In this document: one piece after another, positions 1 to 7,940 of the stretch
Numbering within the stretch: position 1 is the first letter of the stretch
How the letters are laid out: every line of letters starts with the position of its first letter
Assembly: GCF_900111645.1 (NCBI RefSeq)
Contig: NZ_FOHQ01000005.1
Location: 1-64,000, forward strand
Reading direction: 5' to 3'
DNA length: 64,000 bases
Source of the DNA: Methanococcoides vulcani
Lineage (GTDB): Archaea; Halobacteriota; Methanosarcinia; Methanosarcinales; Methanosarcinaceae
Notes under the pieces: model-generated
The model's input: the letters and a program-made list of their open reading frames with translations, nothing else
What the model was told of the DNA's origin: nothing
Database searches by the model: none
Program-made: the position numbers and the translations under genes

Positions 1-364
1 GTATGCTGGCATGCATTTGACCTCCGGGTGTGTGCATGATAATATCTATGGGCCGGTCACCGGTCTCCCTGATGGCTCGAAGTACCTGTTCAGCATCCTC
101 AACATCTATGTACTGGTAGACAGGAACACCTAACATGGAAACTGCTTCTTTCCTGTGTATCATGGTAAGAACCTTTGTGCCCCACATGCGCTCCATCCGT
201 TTGATCATGGAAAGCCTTTGCATCTTAATCTTCTTGAGCTGGGACTGGGGATAGACAAAAGCGTACAAGAAGAAGATCAGAGATAAGATTATCAGAATTT
301 CTGTGACGGTGATTTCGGAAATCGAGACCAGAATGATACCCCCTAAACCAATTTGTACTCCCAT
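1..364 (-). CDS. SDH-family Clp-fold serine proteinase (DUF114-like), N-terminal part
   Basis: The gene starts at the ATG whose complement is 362-364 and runs off the left edge, so only about 121 residues are visible. They hold one N-terminal membrane span (about residues 8-35, rich in I, L, F and V), a basic stretch, and then a motif HTPGG followed by QMHAS, which matches the oxyanion-loop region of Clp/SppA-fold membrane serine proteases of the archaeal DUF114 type. The family is thought to be membrane anchored with a cytoplasmic protease domain. The catalytic Ser lies beyond the window. Family assignment rests on the anchor plus the HTPGG motif; the precise substrate is unknown. Confidence 0.75.
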   Translation of the reverse strand, partial: MGVQIGLGGIILVSISEITVTEILIILSLIFFLYAFVYPQSQLKKIKMQRLSMIKRMERMWGTKVLTMIHRKEAVSMLGVPVYQYIDVEDAEQVLRAIRETGDRPIDIIMHTPGGQMHASI

Positions 365-558
365 TTATACGCACAAATTATGCATTATAATTTGACAATG
401 TATAGTAAACATATTACATTTGGTAAATTAAATACGTAATCGTACTTGCTGTTAGTAGGTGACTTGATGGTAAGTGACAAAAAAGAAAAAACGTAGCTTT
501 TTTATTTCCATCTTCAAAACTATAAAAAATGGTTGTGTGAAAATTTTACAAAAGCGTA

Positions 559-837
559 GTGTTTTTTGCTATTACATATATCCCCGAAATACTGTGCGGA
601 GTACAAAATTCGAACCCTGTGTGTTTAGGAAATGATGTCTGTTTGATGGGCAACATCAATCCAAACGTATTTGGGGACGGGTCATTTGCTGATATTGAGA
701 ACGAAGTGAAAAACTGTATGGATGCAGCTCCAGAAAAAGGATTCATCCTCTCGACAAGATGTGAGATTCCGCTTCTGAGCCAGGGCGATTATAAAATCAG
801 AAGCATTGATAATAAATCATCAAATACTAAATGTTGA
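559..837 (+). pseudogene. Relic of a methylcobamide:CoM methyltransferase (MtaA/MtbA, uroporphyrinogen decarboxylase fold), C-terminal part
   Basis: A 92-codon open frame from a GTG resembles only the last quarter of the MtaA/MtbA/UroD family: a short IPEILCG segment (family: HxCG), then CLMGNINP, a spacer with ENEVKNC, then GFILSTRCEIP, matching the family order CLMGN.NP ... GFIL..GC..P. Full-length members have about 340 residues and the zinc and corrinoid-binding N-terminal parts are absent, with no coding trace in the 190 bases upstream. A Cys-containing GC(D/E)IP-type motif remains but the preceding Gly is changed to Arg. I read it as a decayed copy of a methyl transfer enzyme of methylotrophic methanogenesis; expression as a protein is unlikely. 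Confidence 0.7.
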
Positions 838-924
838 TTAATGAAACATATCCATAACAAAAGTTCGACTTCAAAAAAGTAAAAAGTAGCCATATCAAAA
901 TAGGACTATCTAAAGAAATTTAAT

Positions 925-996
925 AGTCCCGCCCGGATTTGAACCGGGGTCCCAGGCTCCAAAGGCCTGAAGGATTGACCGCTACCCTACGGGACT
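925..996 (-). tRNA. tRNA-Gln (UUG anticodon)
   Basis: Read on the minus strand, the acceptor AGTCCCG pairs with CGGGACT at the 3' end, the anticodon stem is CAGGC/GCCTG with loop CTTTGGA (anticodon TTG), and the T arm is CCCGG-TTCAAAT-CCGGG. Total 72 bases, no intron, CCA not encoded. It lies alone between the methyltransferase relic and the Drg GTPase gene. Confidence 0.95.
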
Positions 997-1048
997 TCAC
1001 ATCCTGCATATTGCACAATAATACTTATTTGTTGTGGAAAAATTCAGA

Positions 1049-2140
1049 TCATTTCTGGATGATAAGGGTCAGCACATCGCCATCTTCCAGCATGTGGTCA
1101 AGACCGGCTCGCTGGCCGGGGTGTTTGGCTGATGGGCCCCATATCTGGGAATACCTGAACTTATCACGGAAATCGCGGTGCAGGCGATCACAGATATCGC
1201 CTACTGTCACGCCGTTGGTCACGATCATTGGCTCGTCCATGTCTGCGGGGCCGCCCTGTGGTTTCATGTATATCCTGATGAAGTCCAGGGTATCGTAGAT
1301 CAGGTCCTTGACGGCTTCAAGGTTCTTCTCCTCGTTGGCGGAAATTAATGTGGCATCCGGGAACTTTGCCTTGCAGAATTCCAGGATCTCCTCGTCGGCC
1401 ATGTCCACCTTGTTGATGACGATCACAGCAGGGATGTACACCCTGTTGGCCATCACCCCGTCGATAAGCTGGTCCATGTTGATGTTTTCCCTGAGAAGGA
1501 CATGGGCATTGTGTATCTTGTACTCACCCAGGATAGCCTTGATCAGGTCGTCGGACATCTCAAGCTCCATGGTCGTACTGATGATCACGCCACCCCTGTC
1601 CATCCTTTTGATGGTAACATCAGGAGATGACATATTGATCCTGATACCTGCATCGTAGAGTTCCTGCATCAGCACCTTATGGTGCTCGGTCTGGAACACG
1701 TCCAGCAGGAAAAGCACAAGATTAGAGTTCCTCACCACGGAGATGACCTCCCTTCCACGGCCACGGCCGCTGGCGGCACCTCTTACAAGACCCGGCACAT
1801 CAAGGATCTGGATGGTCGCGCCCTTATAATCCAGCACACCCGGGATCACATCAAGGGTCGTGAACTCATACGCACCCACCTCTGAATTAGCACCGGTCAG
1901 CTTGTTCAGGAGAGTGGACTTACCCACGGAAGGGAATCCCACAAGTGCAACAGTAGCATCTCCTGACTTCCTTACAGAATAGCCCTCGCCGCCGGACTTA
2001 GCAGAAGCTCTCTTCTGCACATCTTCCCTCAGGCGTGCAAGTTTCGCCTTCAACTTACCGATGTGATGGGATGTTGCCTTGTTATAGGGAGTCTTACGGA
2101 TCTCGTCCTCGACTGCCTGGATATCTTCGTGTAAACTCAT
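1049..2140 (-). CDS. Drg-family (Obg-like) GTP-binding protein with TGS domain
   Basis: 363 residues, the usual length for archaeal Drg. After a helical N-terminus the G domain shows G1 GFPSVGKS (about 68-75), the switch region with EFTTLD, G3 DVPGL (about 114-118), a Drg-specific helical insert, and G4 NKVD near residue 245. The last 75 residues form a TGS domain (PQGGPAD ... VTVGDICDRLH ... SAKHPGQRAG). Drg GTPases associate with ribosomes and are thought to aid translation under stress; the exact archaeal role is not settled. The gene lies downstream of moeA on the same strand with a 55-base gap and may be cotranscribed. Confidence 0.95.
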   Translation of the reverse strand: MSLHEDIQAVEDEIRKTPYNKATSHHIGKLKAKLARLREDVQKRASAKSGGEGYSVRKSGDATVALVGFPSVGKSTLLNKLTGANSEVGAYEFTTLDVIPGVLDYKGATIQILDVPGLVRGAASGRGRGREVISVVRNSNLVLFLLDVFQTEHHKVLMQELYDAGIRINMSSPDVTIKRMDRGGVIISTTMELEMSDDLIKAILGEYKIHNAHVLLRENINMDQLIDGVMANRVYIPAVIVINKVDMADEEILEFCKAKFPDATLISANEEKNLEAVKDLIYDTLDFIRIYMKPQGGPADMDEPMIVTNGVTVGDICDRLHRDFRDKFRYSQIWGPSAKHPGQRAGLDHMLEDGDVLTLIIQK

Positions 2141-2195
2141 CTGCTCCCTACCATAACTTCAATATAAAAAAGATTTTCCTTAGGAGACCCGGAAA

Positions 2196-3413
2196 TTACC
2201 TGCATACCCCGTCAAAAAGGATGACCTCTACCTCAGTTCCTTCCCTTACCATCAGCTCACCCGCAGGGATCTCAATGAACCCGTCCGCAGCCGCAAGAGT
2301 GGTGATCGAAGCCGAAGACTTATTGACAGAATATACCATGTCCCCCTCCAGCCGTACAGCATGAAGCTCATGCCTGGTCTCGGAAATGACATCCTCCCCG
2401 AGGACTGCCGTAGTCCTCTGTTTCACCGGTTCCGAAGCGCCCAGGCATCTCCTGACAAGCGGCAACAGGAACTCATAGAACACCGTGAGCGAAGCCGTCG
2501 GATGACCCGGCAAGGCCACGATCGGAATCTCATCTATGATCCCAATGATCACAGGCTTTCCCGGCTTGAAGTTAAGGCCGTGTGCCAGTAGCTCGCCCTT
2601 TTCCTCAATGATATTGTACATGAAATCATCAGGTCCGGCTGACGTACTGCCGGATGTCAGTACCAGGTCACATTCAGCAATTGCCCTGTCCACCGCCTCC
2701 CTGACCGCTGCCCTGTCATCCCTCACAATGCCATAGGGAACAGCATCTGCCCCGGAGTCCGTAACACTTGCATAGAGCGAATAGGAATTGCAGTCGTAGA
2801 TCATACCGGGATCAAGAGGTCCTCCCGGAACTGTCAGCTCATTCCCGGTGGAGATTATCCCCACCTTCATGGACCTGACATCCACATTCCTCTTCCCGAT
2901 GGATGCAAACACACCGACCTCACGCGCTCCGATCCGGGTGCCTTTGCGAAGCACACGCTCGCCCTTTGCAACGTCCATGCCTGCATGAATCAGATTCTGG
3001 TCTGCACTCGCTGTCACTTTTACGAGAACATTGTCGCCTTTAAGCTCAGTGTCCTCCACCATTACAACGGCATCGGCACCTTCAGGAATAGGACCGCCTG
3101 TTGCGATCTCCGCGGCCTCCATCTCATTCACACGATACTGCGGAAGCTGTCCCACCGGGGAGAATCCCACCAGCCTTAGGGCTACAGGTCCTTCCTTTGC
3201 TGAAAGCAAGTCCTCTGAACGCACAGCATACCCGTCCTTCAGGGATTTATCAAAATCCGGGACAGCTATGGCTGAAATAATGTCCTCTGCAAGCACACGA
3301 CCTGTTGCAGTCTCAATGGGCATTGACCTTACATGGGATAGGACATCGAGTCCTCCAAAAAGGCGTCTGGCATCCTCGATGGAGAGCAGGTCCCGCAATA
3401 TTTTCCGTGGCAT
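2196..3413 (-). CDS. moeA: Molybdopterin molybdenumtransferase MoeA
   Basis: 405 residues with the full MoeA domain order: N-terminal MoeA domains I/II (KDGYAVRS near residue 61, ATGGPIPEGADAVV near 105), central MogA-like domain with ISTGNEL and TSGSTSAGPDDF, and a C-terminal domain after ALPGHP. MoeA inserts molybdate (or tungstate) into adenylylated molybdopterin, making the cofactor for formylmethanofuran and other oxidoreductases. The central motif has S and A where many bacterial MoeA proteins have SGG.S.G. A hairpin terminator precedes it on the transcribed strand, so it probably begins its own transcript, possibly continuing into the Drg gene. Confidence 0.95.
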   Translation of the reverse strand: MPRKILRDLLSIEDARRLFGGLDVLSHVRSMPIETATGRVLAEDIISAIAVPDFDKSLKDGYAVRSEDLLSAKEGPVALRLVGFSPVGQLPQYRVNEMEAAEIATGGPIPEGADAVVMVEDTELKGDNVLVKVTASADQNLIHAGMDVAKGERVLRKGTRIGAREVGVFASIGKRNVDVRSMKVGIISTGNELTVPGGPLDPGMIYDCNSYSLYASVTDSGADAVPYGIVRDDRAAVREAVDRAIAECDLVLTSGSTSAGPDDFMYNIIEEKGELLAHGLNFKPGKPVIIGIIDEIPIVALPGHPTASLTVFYEFLLPLVRRCLGASEPVKQRTTAVLGEDVISETRHELHAVRLEGDMVYSVNKSSASITTLAAADGFIEIPAGELMVREGTEVEVILFDGVCR

Positions 3414-3426
3414 TGTTAGTTCAACT

Positions 3427-3463
3427 TAAGAAAGAAAAAAGAATGATCACAAGAGGATCATTC
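3427..3463 (-). terminator. Hairpin terminator after ilvE
   Basis: On the minus strand an 8-bp perfect stem GAATGATC / GATCATTC with a 7-base loop (3441-3463) overlaps the ilvE stop codon and is followed by a run TTTTTTCTTTC (3430-3440). It separates ilvE from moeA. Confidence 0.75.
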
Positions 3464-4336
3464 GTAGATCGGAGTACCTGTGCTGCCGGTAACCTCTTCA
3501 AAAGCAGCGACTGCTGCCTTGGTGATAGGACCAACAGAACCATCGCCGATAGGACGTCCGTCAAGCTTTGTGATAGGTGCAGCCTCTGCTGCGGTACCTG
3601 TGACGAATATCTCATCTGCGGTGTACATGTCGAACAGGCCGAGGTTCCCGACAATGACCTCATAGCCGCGCTCCTCGAGAAGCTCAATGGCAGTAGCCCT
3701 TGTGATACCCTTGAGGTTGTTGATGGTTGGCGGGGTGTAGATCTTACCGTTCTTGATGACGAAGATGTTGTCTCCGGAACCTTCAGAAACGAAACCGTTC
3801 TGGTCAAGGAAGATAGCCTCATCGCCGCCCTTCTCGTTTGCCTCGATCTTGGCAAGGATGTTGTTCAGGTAGTTCAGTGACTTGATGTTAGGGGACAGTG
3901 CATCCGGTGCATTACGCCTGATACCGACCGTAATTGCTTTGAGACCGACCTCATAGAGATCGCCGTACATTGCAGCCCATTCCTGTGAAACGATGTAGAT
4001 GCTTGGTTTTGGGCACTTGCGTGGGTCAAGACCGAGGTCACCAACACCACGTGAAACAATAGGACGGATGTATGCATCTCTGAGATCGTTCTTCCTCAGT
4101 GTCTCAAGGATAGCCTCGCTCATCTCTTCCTTTGAGATAGGGACCTCAAGAGCAATAGCCTTTGCAGAATCATACAGCCTGTCAACATGCTCCTGCAACT
4201 TGAAGACACGACCGTTGTATGCCCTGATCCCCTCAAAGACACCATCACCGTACAGGAAACCGTGGTCATAGATAGAAACCGTTGCATTTTCCTTTGTGAC
4301 AAACTCACCGTTGTAATAGATCAGTAATTCGCTCAT
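3458..4336 (-). CDS. ilvE: Branched-chain amino acid aminotransferase (class IV PLP enzyme)
   Basis: 292 residues, typical for archaeal and bacterial IlvE. The fold-type IV signature is complete: [13 protein letters not shown] near residue 24, the PLP lysine in [12 protein letters not shown] (K152), EGSGDNIF near 187 and GTAAE near 247. It transfers the amino group from glutamate to the keto acids of Val, Leu and Ile. The ATG is preceded by GAGGA with good spacing and by a TATA element about 70 bases upstream. It is followed by a terminator that overlaps its stop codon, so it appears to be monocistronic. Confidence 0.95.
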   Translation of the reverse strand: MSELLIYYNGEFVTKENATVSIYDHGFLYGDGVFEGIRAYNGRVFKLQEHVDRLYDSAKAIALEVPISKEEMSEAILETLRKNDLRDAYIRPIVSRGVGDLGLDPRKCPKPSIYIVSQEWAAMYGDLYEVGLKAITVGIRRNAPDALSPNIKSLNYLNNILAKIEANEKGGDEAIFLDQNGFVSEGSGDNIFVIKNGKIYTPPTINNLKGITRATAIELLEERGYEVIVGNLGLFDMYTADEIFVTGTAAEAAPITKLDGRPIGDGSVGPITKAAVAAFEEVTGSTGTPIYE

Positions 4337-4405
4337 ATGAATCCTCTTTAATAATACCGGTTAAAGGTACGTTTTGTAAATATTGTATCCTTGATGTTAT
4401 CTATC

Positions 4406-4413
4406 TTATATAT
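4406..4413 (-). promoter_or_regulatory. TATA box for ilvE
   Basis: On the minus strand the sequence TATATAAG lies about 70 bases upstream of the ilvE ATG, placing transcription start roughly 45 bases before the start codon. Called by sequence only. Confidence 0.5.
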
Positions 4414-4503
4414 GAATATTTGTATCAGCTGAGATCCGGCAACAGTGAAAGATGACACTAAAGCAACAGATAACGGAAAATGAGAATTATCGTAAAAGCT
4501 GAT

Positions 4504-5059
4504 TCATGCGTTTTCCTGCTCAGTTGAACTTTCCATATCCTGCTGTTCAGAATATTTCCTGAATATCACTTCATACTCACGCCATCCCACTACAAATATG
4601 ACAATTATGAAAGGCACCAGAAAAGTCATACCCAGGGAAAAATCAGAGAACAACGCCATCACTCCAAAAAAGAAGACCATAAAACCGGTCTGGAATAAGA
4701 TAGCCGATAGCCGCCTTTCTTGGGCCCTCTTTCAGTGCATAGACCCCCCAGAACCTTAAGCTAAAGATATCCTTTAAAGCAGGAGAGGAAATGTCCTCTA
4801 TGCCCTCCATTCCTTTCAGGAATTGCCCCATCCTTATGTCAGAGATCGTTTTAGAGTAAAACAGAGACAGAAGAAAAACAATAACCAGTGCAAACCCACC
4901 GATCAGGACCTGGTCAAACATGATAAGCAGAGTTGAGATGAACATGAGGAAACCAAAGATTGCCGGTAGGTAAGTGGTCTTCTCTTTGAGTGCTTTTGCC
5001 AGATTGTAAAGTGTCATTACTGCAAAGAAAAGAAGACCTAGAATAAGGATTGTTGACAT
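4504..5059 (-). pseudogene. Multi-spanning membrane protein with a +1 frameshift
   Basis: The first frame encodes about five hydrophobic spans and a conserved-looking segment ISSPALKDIFSLRFWG, then ends in junk at 4643. Near 4720-4727 (GGGCCC) the neighbouring frame takes over as AQERRLSAILFQTGF, two further hydrophobic spans and a hydrophilic tail, ending at TGA 4504-4506. Removing one base in the GGG/CCC run restores a single protein of about 184 residues. I chose the ATG at 5059 because AAGGTG lies 10 bases before it, while an earlier ATG at 5131 lies directly on a TATA-like element (AAATAAATTTATA) and would be outside the transcript. I do not recognise the family. The shift may be a real mutation or a sequencing error. 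Confidence 0.7.
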
Positions 5060-5276
5060 GATTGGCGACACCTTTGTTATTTTAAGTACTGAGACCATGT
5101 GGACAGATACATTAAACAAAACTAACTCCATTGTATAAATTTATTTTTACAACTGCGGATGTACTAAAAATAACACCTCTAATTTTTGCCGCACAATTTA
5201 CCTGAAAAACTCTCCTGTACAAAAGACTTTTATGTATAAACACCCATGTCGTATCTCATCCGCCCAAATTCATTTT

Positions 5277-5351
5277 GGGCCCGTGGCTTAGCCAGGATAT
5301 AGCACCGGGCTTCTAACCCGGGGGTCGTGGGTTCAACTCCCACCGGGTCCG
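5277..5351 (+). tRNA. tRNA-Arg (UCU anticodon)
   Basis: Acceptor GGGCCCG (5277-5283) pairs with CGGGTCC (5344-5350, one G-U pair), followed by discriminator G. The anticodon stem CCGGG/CCCGG encloses CTTCTAA, giving anticodon TCT. The T arm is GTGGG-TTCAACT-CCCAC. 75 bases, no intron, CCA not encoded. Confidence 0.95.
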
Positions 5352-5365
5352 TTAGAACACTTTGG

Positions 5366-5393
5366 AAAGTCCTGATCTGACAGGACTTTTTTA
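5366..5393 (+). terminator. Hairpin terminator after tRNA-Arg
   Basis: A perfect 9-bp stem AAAGTCCTG / CAGGACTTT (5366-5374 and 5381-5389) with a 6-base loop is followed by T-rich sequence. It sits 15 bases after the tRNA. Confidence 0.75.
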
Positions 5394-5680
5394 ACTTTTT
5401 TGAGATCGAACTTTTGCTATGAATAGATCCCATCATTCAACATTTGGATTTTGACCATTGCATGCAGGTGCACGACCATATTTATTCTCAAAATGCACTA
5501 TTATATTACTTTTCCATCTTCAAGATTTGAACCTAGAGATTACTTGTGCCTAATGTTCCAGCCGGTTACAACTAAGACAGCGGGTTTTGCGAAAATACCG
5601 AATTGTTCATAAATACAATGTCTCCGGACCCGGCTGTAAAATATCCTCGGAGTAATTATTCAGATAGCTCCAAATGATAA
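5394..5680 (+). other. Intergenic stretch, no gene seen
   Basis: I see no coding trace, RNA or clear structure here apart from the short word ATGAATAGATCCCA near 5419 that recurs near 10487. The sequence is AT-rich leading into the promoter of the following glycosyltransferase gene. Confidence 0.5.
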
Positions 5681-5689
5681 ATTTAAATA
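5681..5689 (+). promoter_or_regulatory. TATA box for the GT4 glycosyltransferase gene
   Basis: ATTTAAATA lies about 50 bases before the ATG at 5738, giving a short leader of roughly 25 bases. No good Shine-Dalgarno sequence precedes the ATG. Confidence 0.5.
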
Positions 5690-5737
5690 CGTGTAGAAAT
5701 ACTTATTTAAGCACATAAAAAATTGGGTTTGAAAAAA

Positions 5738-7372
5738 ATGGGGAAAAATTTAAAGATCGGGATGTTCTCCTGGGAGAGCTTACACTCGATAAAAGTAGGC
5801 GGTATAGCACCGCATGTTTCCGAACTTGCAGAAGCTCTTGCTGAGAAAGGACATTCAGTTCATATATTTACAAGAAATCATGAACTTGAACCATATGAGA
5901 AAGTGAATGGAGTTCATTACCATCGGGTGGACCATTCTCTTGACGGAGGCATTGTCCAGCAAATGGATAGCATGTGTGATTCAATGTACTCGAGATTCCT
6001 TGATGTTACCAGGGAATATGGCAAGTTCGATATGTTGCATGTCCATGACTGGCATCCTTTCAATGTGGTCTCAAGGATAAAACATGAATTTGGGATACCC
6101 TTCATGGTCACATATCACAGTACCGAATGGGGAAGGAACGGTAACGTACATGGGGACTGGTGGGAAGCCAGGGAAATATCCCACAGGGAATGGAAAGCTG
6201 GCTATGAATCTATAAAGGTCATATCCACTTCACAACAACTTACAGATGAGATCAAGTTCCTGTACCAGATACCCGATGAGAAGATATCCATCGTTCCAAA
6301 CGGTATCTTTCATGGGAAAATTAAAAAGGACGTAGATCCCGGAGAAGTGAAAAAAAGATTAGGGATACATCCTCTTGCACCGGTTGTTCTGTTCATAGGA
6401 CGTATGAGCTACCAGAAAGGACCTGATCTGCTTGTTGAAGCGATCCCTAAAGTGTTGGATCATCGCTGGGATACTCAGTTTGTCTTCATTGGAGAAGGTG
6501 AAATGCGCCCTCACTGTGAATATCTTGCAAATGCACAAAATGTTTCAGATCGTTGCCATTTCCTGGGGTATGCAGATGATGAAACAGCAAGGGACTGGTT
6601 TAATGCATGCGATATTCTCTGTATTCCAAGCAGGAACGAACCTTTTGGCATAGTTGTTCTTGAAGGCTGGGATGCTGAAAGGACCATCGTTGCAACAGAT
6701 GCGGTCCAGATAATCGATAATTTCGTTGATGGTATCCTTGTCTACAAAGATCCGGAGTCTATTTCATGGGGTCTGAATTACGTGCTTGATGACCTCTCCA
6801 ATGACACCCTGAGACAAGCCGGTAAAGAACTTATCGAGACCAAATTCAACTGGCATAAGATCGCAGAAGAGACAGTTGAAGCGTACAATTTGGATGAAGA
6901 AAATGTTTGGATACATGGGACGACACTTGGAAGAACAAAACAATTTTGGTGGAAAATTGATAGTGATCTCAACCTTTCCATAAGCAGAGAATTTAATTCG
7001 TCAAATGGTAATCTCAAGGTTGATAAACTCATCATGAAGGACGAATTGAGTAAATTGGATGATTATATGGCAGATGACCAGTGGAAAGGTCTGTCAAATA
7101 ACGTAGAAAAATTAAGAAATGGGACCGAAAAAGAAGGAATTGGGAAATTCCTTTATAATGAACTCCATTGGATCAATAAAGAAGCTCAGTTATCAAGTCA
7201 CATTGGATCAATATTCCATCAGGCCGGTGTGTGGGAATACAATGGAAAAAAGAGAGGGATTCAATTTAGAAAAGTAACAGACGATTGGCACATGTTGATG
7301 AAAAGCTACTATGGAGAATGCATTAAAGAACTTGATGAAACAGAGCAATATAATAGCGTTGATCTTAAGTGA
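5738..7372 (+). CDS. GT4-family glycosyltransferase, starch/glycogen-synthase-like, with extra C-terminal domain
   Basis: About 544 residues. The N-terminal Rossmann domain carries the KVGGIAPHV loop and LHVHDWH typical of glycogen/starch-synthase-like GT4 enzymes; the C-terminal Rossmann domain has LFIGRMSYQKGPDLL, a Gly-Glu-Gly turn, and the nucleotide-sugar motif PSRNEPFGIVVLE. The fold should end near residue 395; a further roughly 145 residues with WIHGTTLG, FWWKID and a Trp-rich end (HWINKEAQ, VWEYNG) are not standard for GT4 and I cannot name them. I prefer the ATG at 5738 over an upstream TTG at 5723. Its substrate could be ADP- or UDP-glucose; a role in glycogen or glycoside synthesis is inference. 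It stands alone between two terminators. Confidence 0.85.
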   Translation: MGKNLKIGMFSWESLHSIKVGGIAPHVSELAEALAEKGHSVHIFTRNHELEPYEKVNGVHYHRVDHSLDGGIVQQMDSMCDSMYSRFLDVTREYGKFDMLHVHDWHPFNVVSRIKHEFGIPFMVTYHSTEWGRNGNVHGDWWEAREISHREWKAGYESIKVISTSQQLTDEIKFLYQIPDEKISIVPNGIFHGKIKKDVDPGEVKKRLGIHPLAPVVLFIGRMSYQKGPDLLVEAIPKVLDHRWDTQFVFIGEGEMRPHCEYLANAQNVSDRCHFLGYADDETARDWFNACDILCIPSRNEPFGIVVLEGWDAERTIVATDAVQIIDNFVDGILVYKDPESISWGLNYVLDDLSNDTLRQAGKELIETKFNWHKIAEETVEAYNLDEENVWIHGTTLGRTKQFWWKIDSDLNLSISREFNSSNGNLKVDKLIMKDELSKLDDYMADDQWKGLSNNVEKLRNGTEKEGIGKFLYNELHWINKEAQLSSHIGSIFHQAGVWEYNGKKRGIQFRKVTDDWHMLMKSYYGECIKELDETEQYNSVDLK

Positions 7373-7395
7373 TCAACGCTTAAAGCTTCTACCTC
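7355..7395 (+). terminator. Hairpin terminator overlapping the GT4 stop codon
   Basis: A perfect 10-bp stem AGCGTTGATC / GATCAACGCT (7355-7364 and 7371-7380) with loop TTAAGT contains the stop codon TGA at 7370-7372 and is followed by a T-rich tail. Confidence 0.65.
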
Positions 7396-7462
7396 ATTAT
7401 TTTATTATTAATTAGACGCATTACCCTTTTCATCCCTTCAAACATTGCTTATTCATCAATTT

Positions 7463-7652
7463 ACTTCCCTATCCTTTCCTGCATCCCTCTTGCTGCTTTT
7501 TCCGAGAAGGTCAATGTCAATATTTTTCAGGAAACAGACCTTTTTAGATGAGGTCGCCCACTTTCCCTGTAATGGTGAATGTCTTTCCTGAACCCGGGGC
7601 TGCCAGGATCAGACGAGGAAAATTGGTTATGTCCAAGTTAGTGTTGAGCTTT
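7463..7652 (-). pseudogene. Relic of a UvrD/PcrA-type (superfamily 1) DNA helicase, N-terminal part
   Basis: On the minus strand one frame gives RLILAAPGSGKTFTITGKV and then DLI, a stop (7544-7546), and KGLFPE. The neighbouring frame then gives ILTLTFSEKAARGMQERIG. Joined, this is the canonical UvrD/PcrA start: motif I (AxPGSGKT) followed by motif Ia (ILALTFTNKAAxEMxERI). One in-frame stop and one frameshift separate the motifs and nothing of the remaining 500 or more residues follows, so it is a dead fragment. The GCCCCGGGTTCAGGAAAGAC Walker A stretch is complementary to about 7581-7600. Confidence 0.8.
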
Positions 7653-7689
7653 TATTTTACTTTGTGTTAGCGTCACCTTTTGATGAAAA

Positions 7690-7716
7690 TAAAAAAAACA
7701 TCAGGTCGACCTGATG
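7690..7716 (-). terminator. 18-bp perfect palindrome with T-run
   Basis: CATCAGGTCGACCTGATG (7699-7716) is a perfect palindrome and on the minus strand is followed directly by TTTTTTTTATTTTC. It overlaps the stop codon (7701-7703) of the unidentified relic upstream and looks like that gene's surviving terminator. Confidence 0.7.
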
Positions 7717-7935
7717 CTTGTACTCACTTTCTCAAGGGTATCGACCTCAGGCAAATAATGCTTATTTCCCCCCAGCCTGACCCTTTTTGAGATCTTAATT
7801 TCCATGCCTGCCAATTCCGTAAACAATATAAAATGGAACAAATCCTCCTTGACCAATCCTTTTATTTCGCTGGCAGTAGAGCGGAGGACACCCTTTCGGG
7901 TGTCCGGGAGCGGAACGCTTCAGCTTAGCGCGTAG
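7701..7935 (-). pseudogene. Unidentified gene 3' end (relic)
   Basis: A stop-free frame of about 75 codons lacks an ATG in a sensible place; its last 62 residues have protein-like composition, with LVKEDLFHFILFTELAG, MEIKISKRVRLGG and NKHYLPEVDTLEKV. It ends at TGA 7701-7703 inside a terminator palindrome. At its upstream side it runs into a GC-rich hairpin (7886-7905), where the original gene seems to have been cut. I do not recognise the family. Together with the UvrD relic downstream on the same strand it suggests remains of one accessory module, but linkage in function is speculation. Confidence 0.4.
7886..7905. repeat. GC-rich hairpin GGACACCC-TTTC-GGGTGTCC
   Basis: A perfect 8-bp stem with a 4-base loop lies at 7886-7905 in otherwise AT-rich DNA, followed by GC-rich words GGAGCGGAACGCTTCAG and TTAGCGCGTAGCG up to about 7940. 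It has no T-run. It marks the upstream border of the relic at 7701-7935 and may be part of a dispersed repeat or the edge of a lost element. Confidence 0.5.
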
Positions 7936-7940
7936 CGTAC

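Noticed and set aside
939-1298. 119-residue plus-strand frame over tRNA-Gln and the 3' end of the Drg gene
   Set aside because: It lies antisense to the tRNA and to the well-supported Drg coding sequence and has no ribosome binding site or protein-like pattern.
3031-3429. 132-residue plus-strand frame opposite moeA
   Set aside because: Antisense to a complete MoeA; its Ser-rich composition is typical of a shadow frame.
5230-5436. 68-residue minus-strand frame
   Set aside because: It covers tRNA-Arg and its terminator in reverse; such frames are often mis-annotated as proteins (the VGVEPTTPGLEA string is the tRNA translated).
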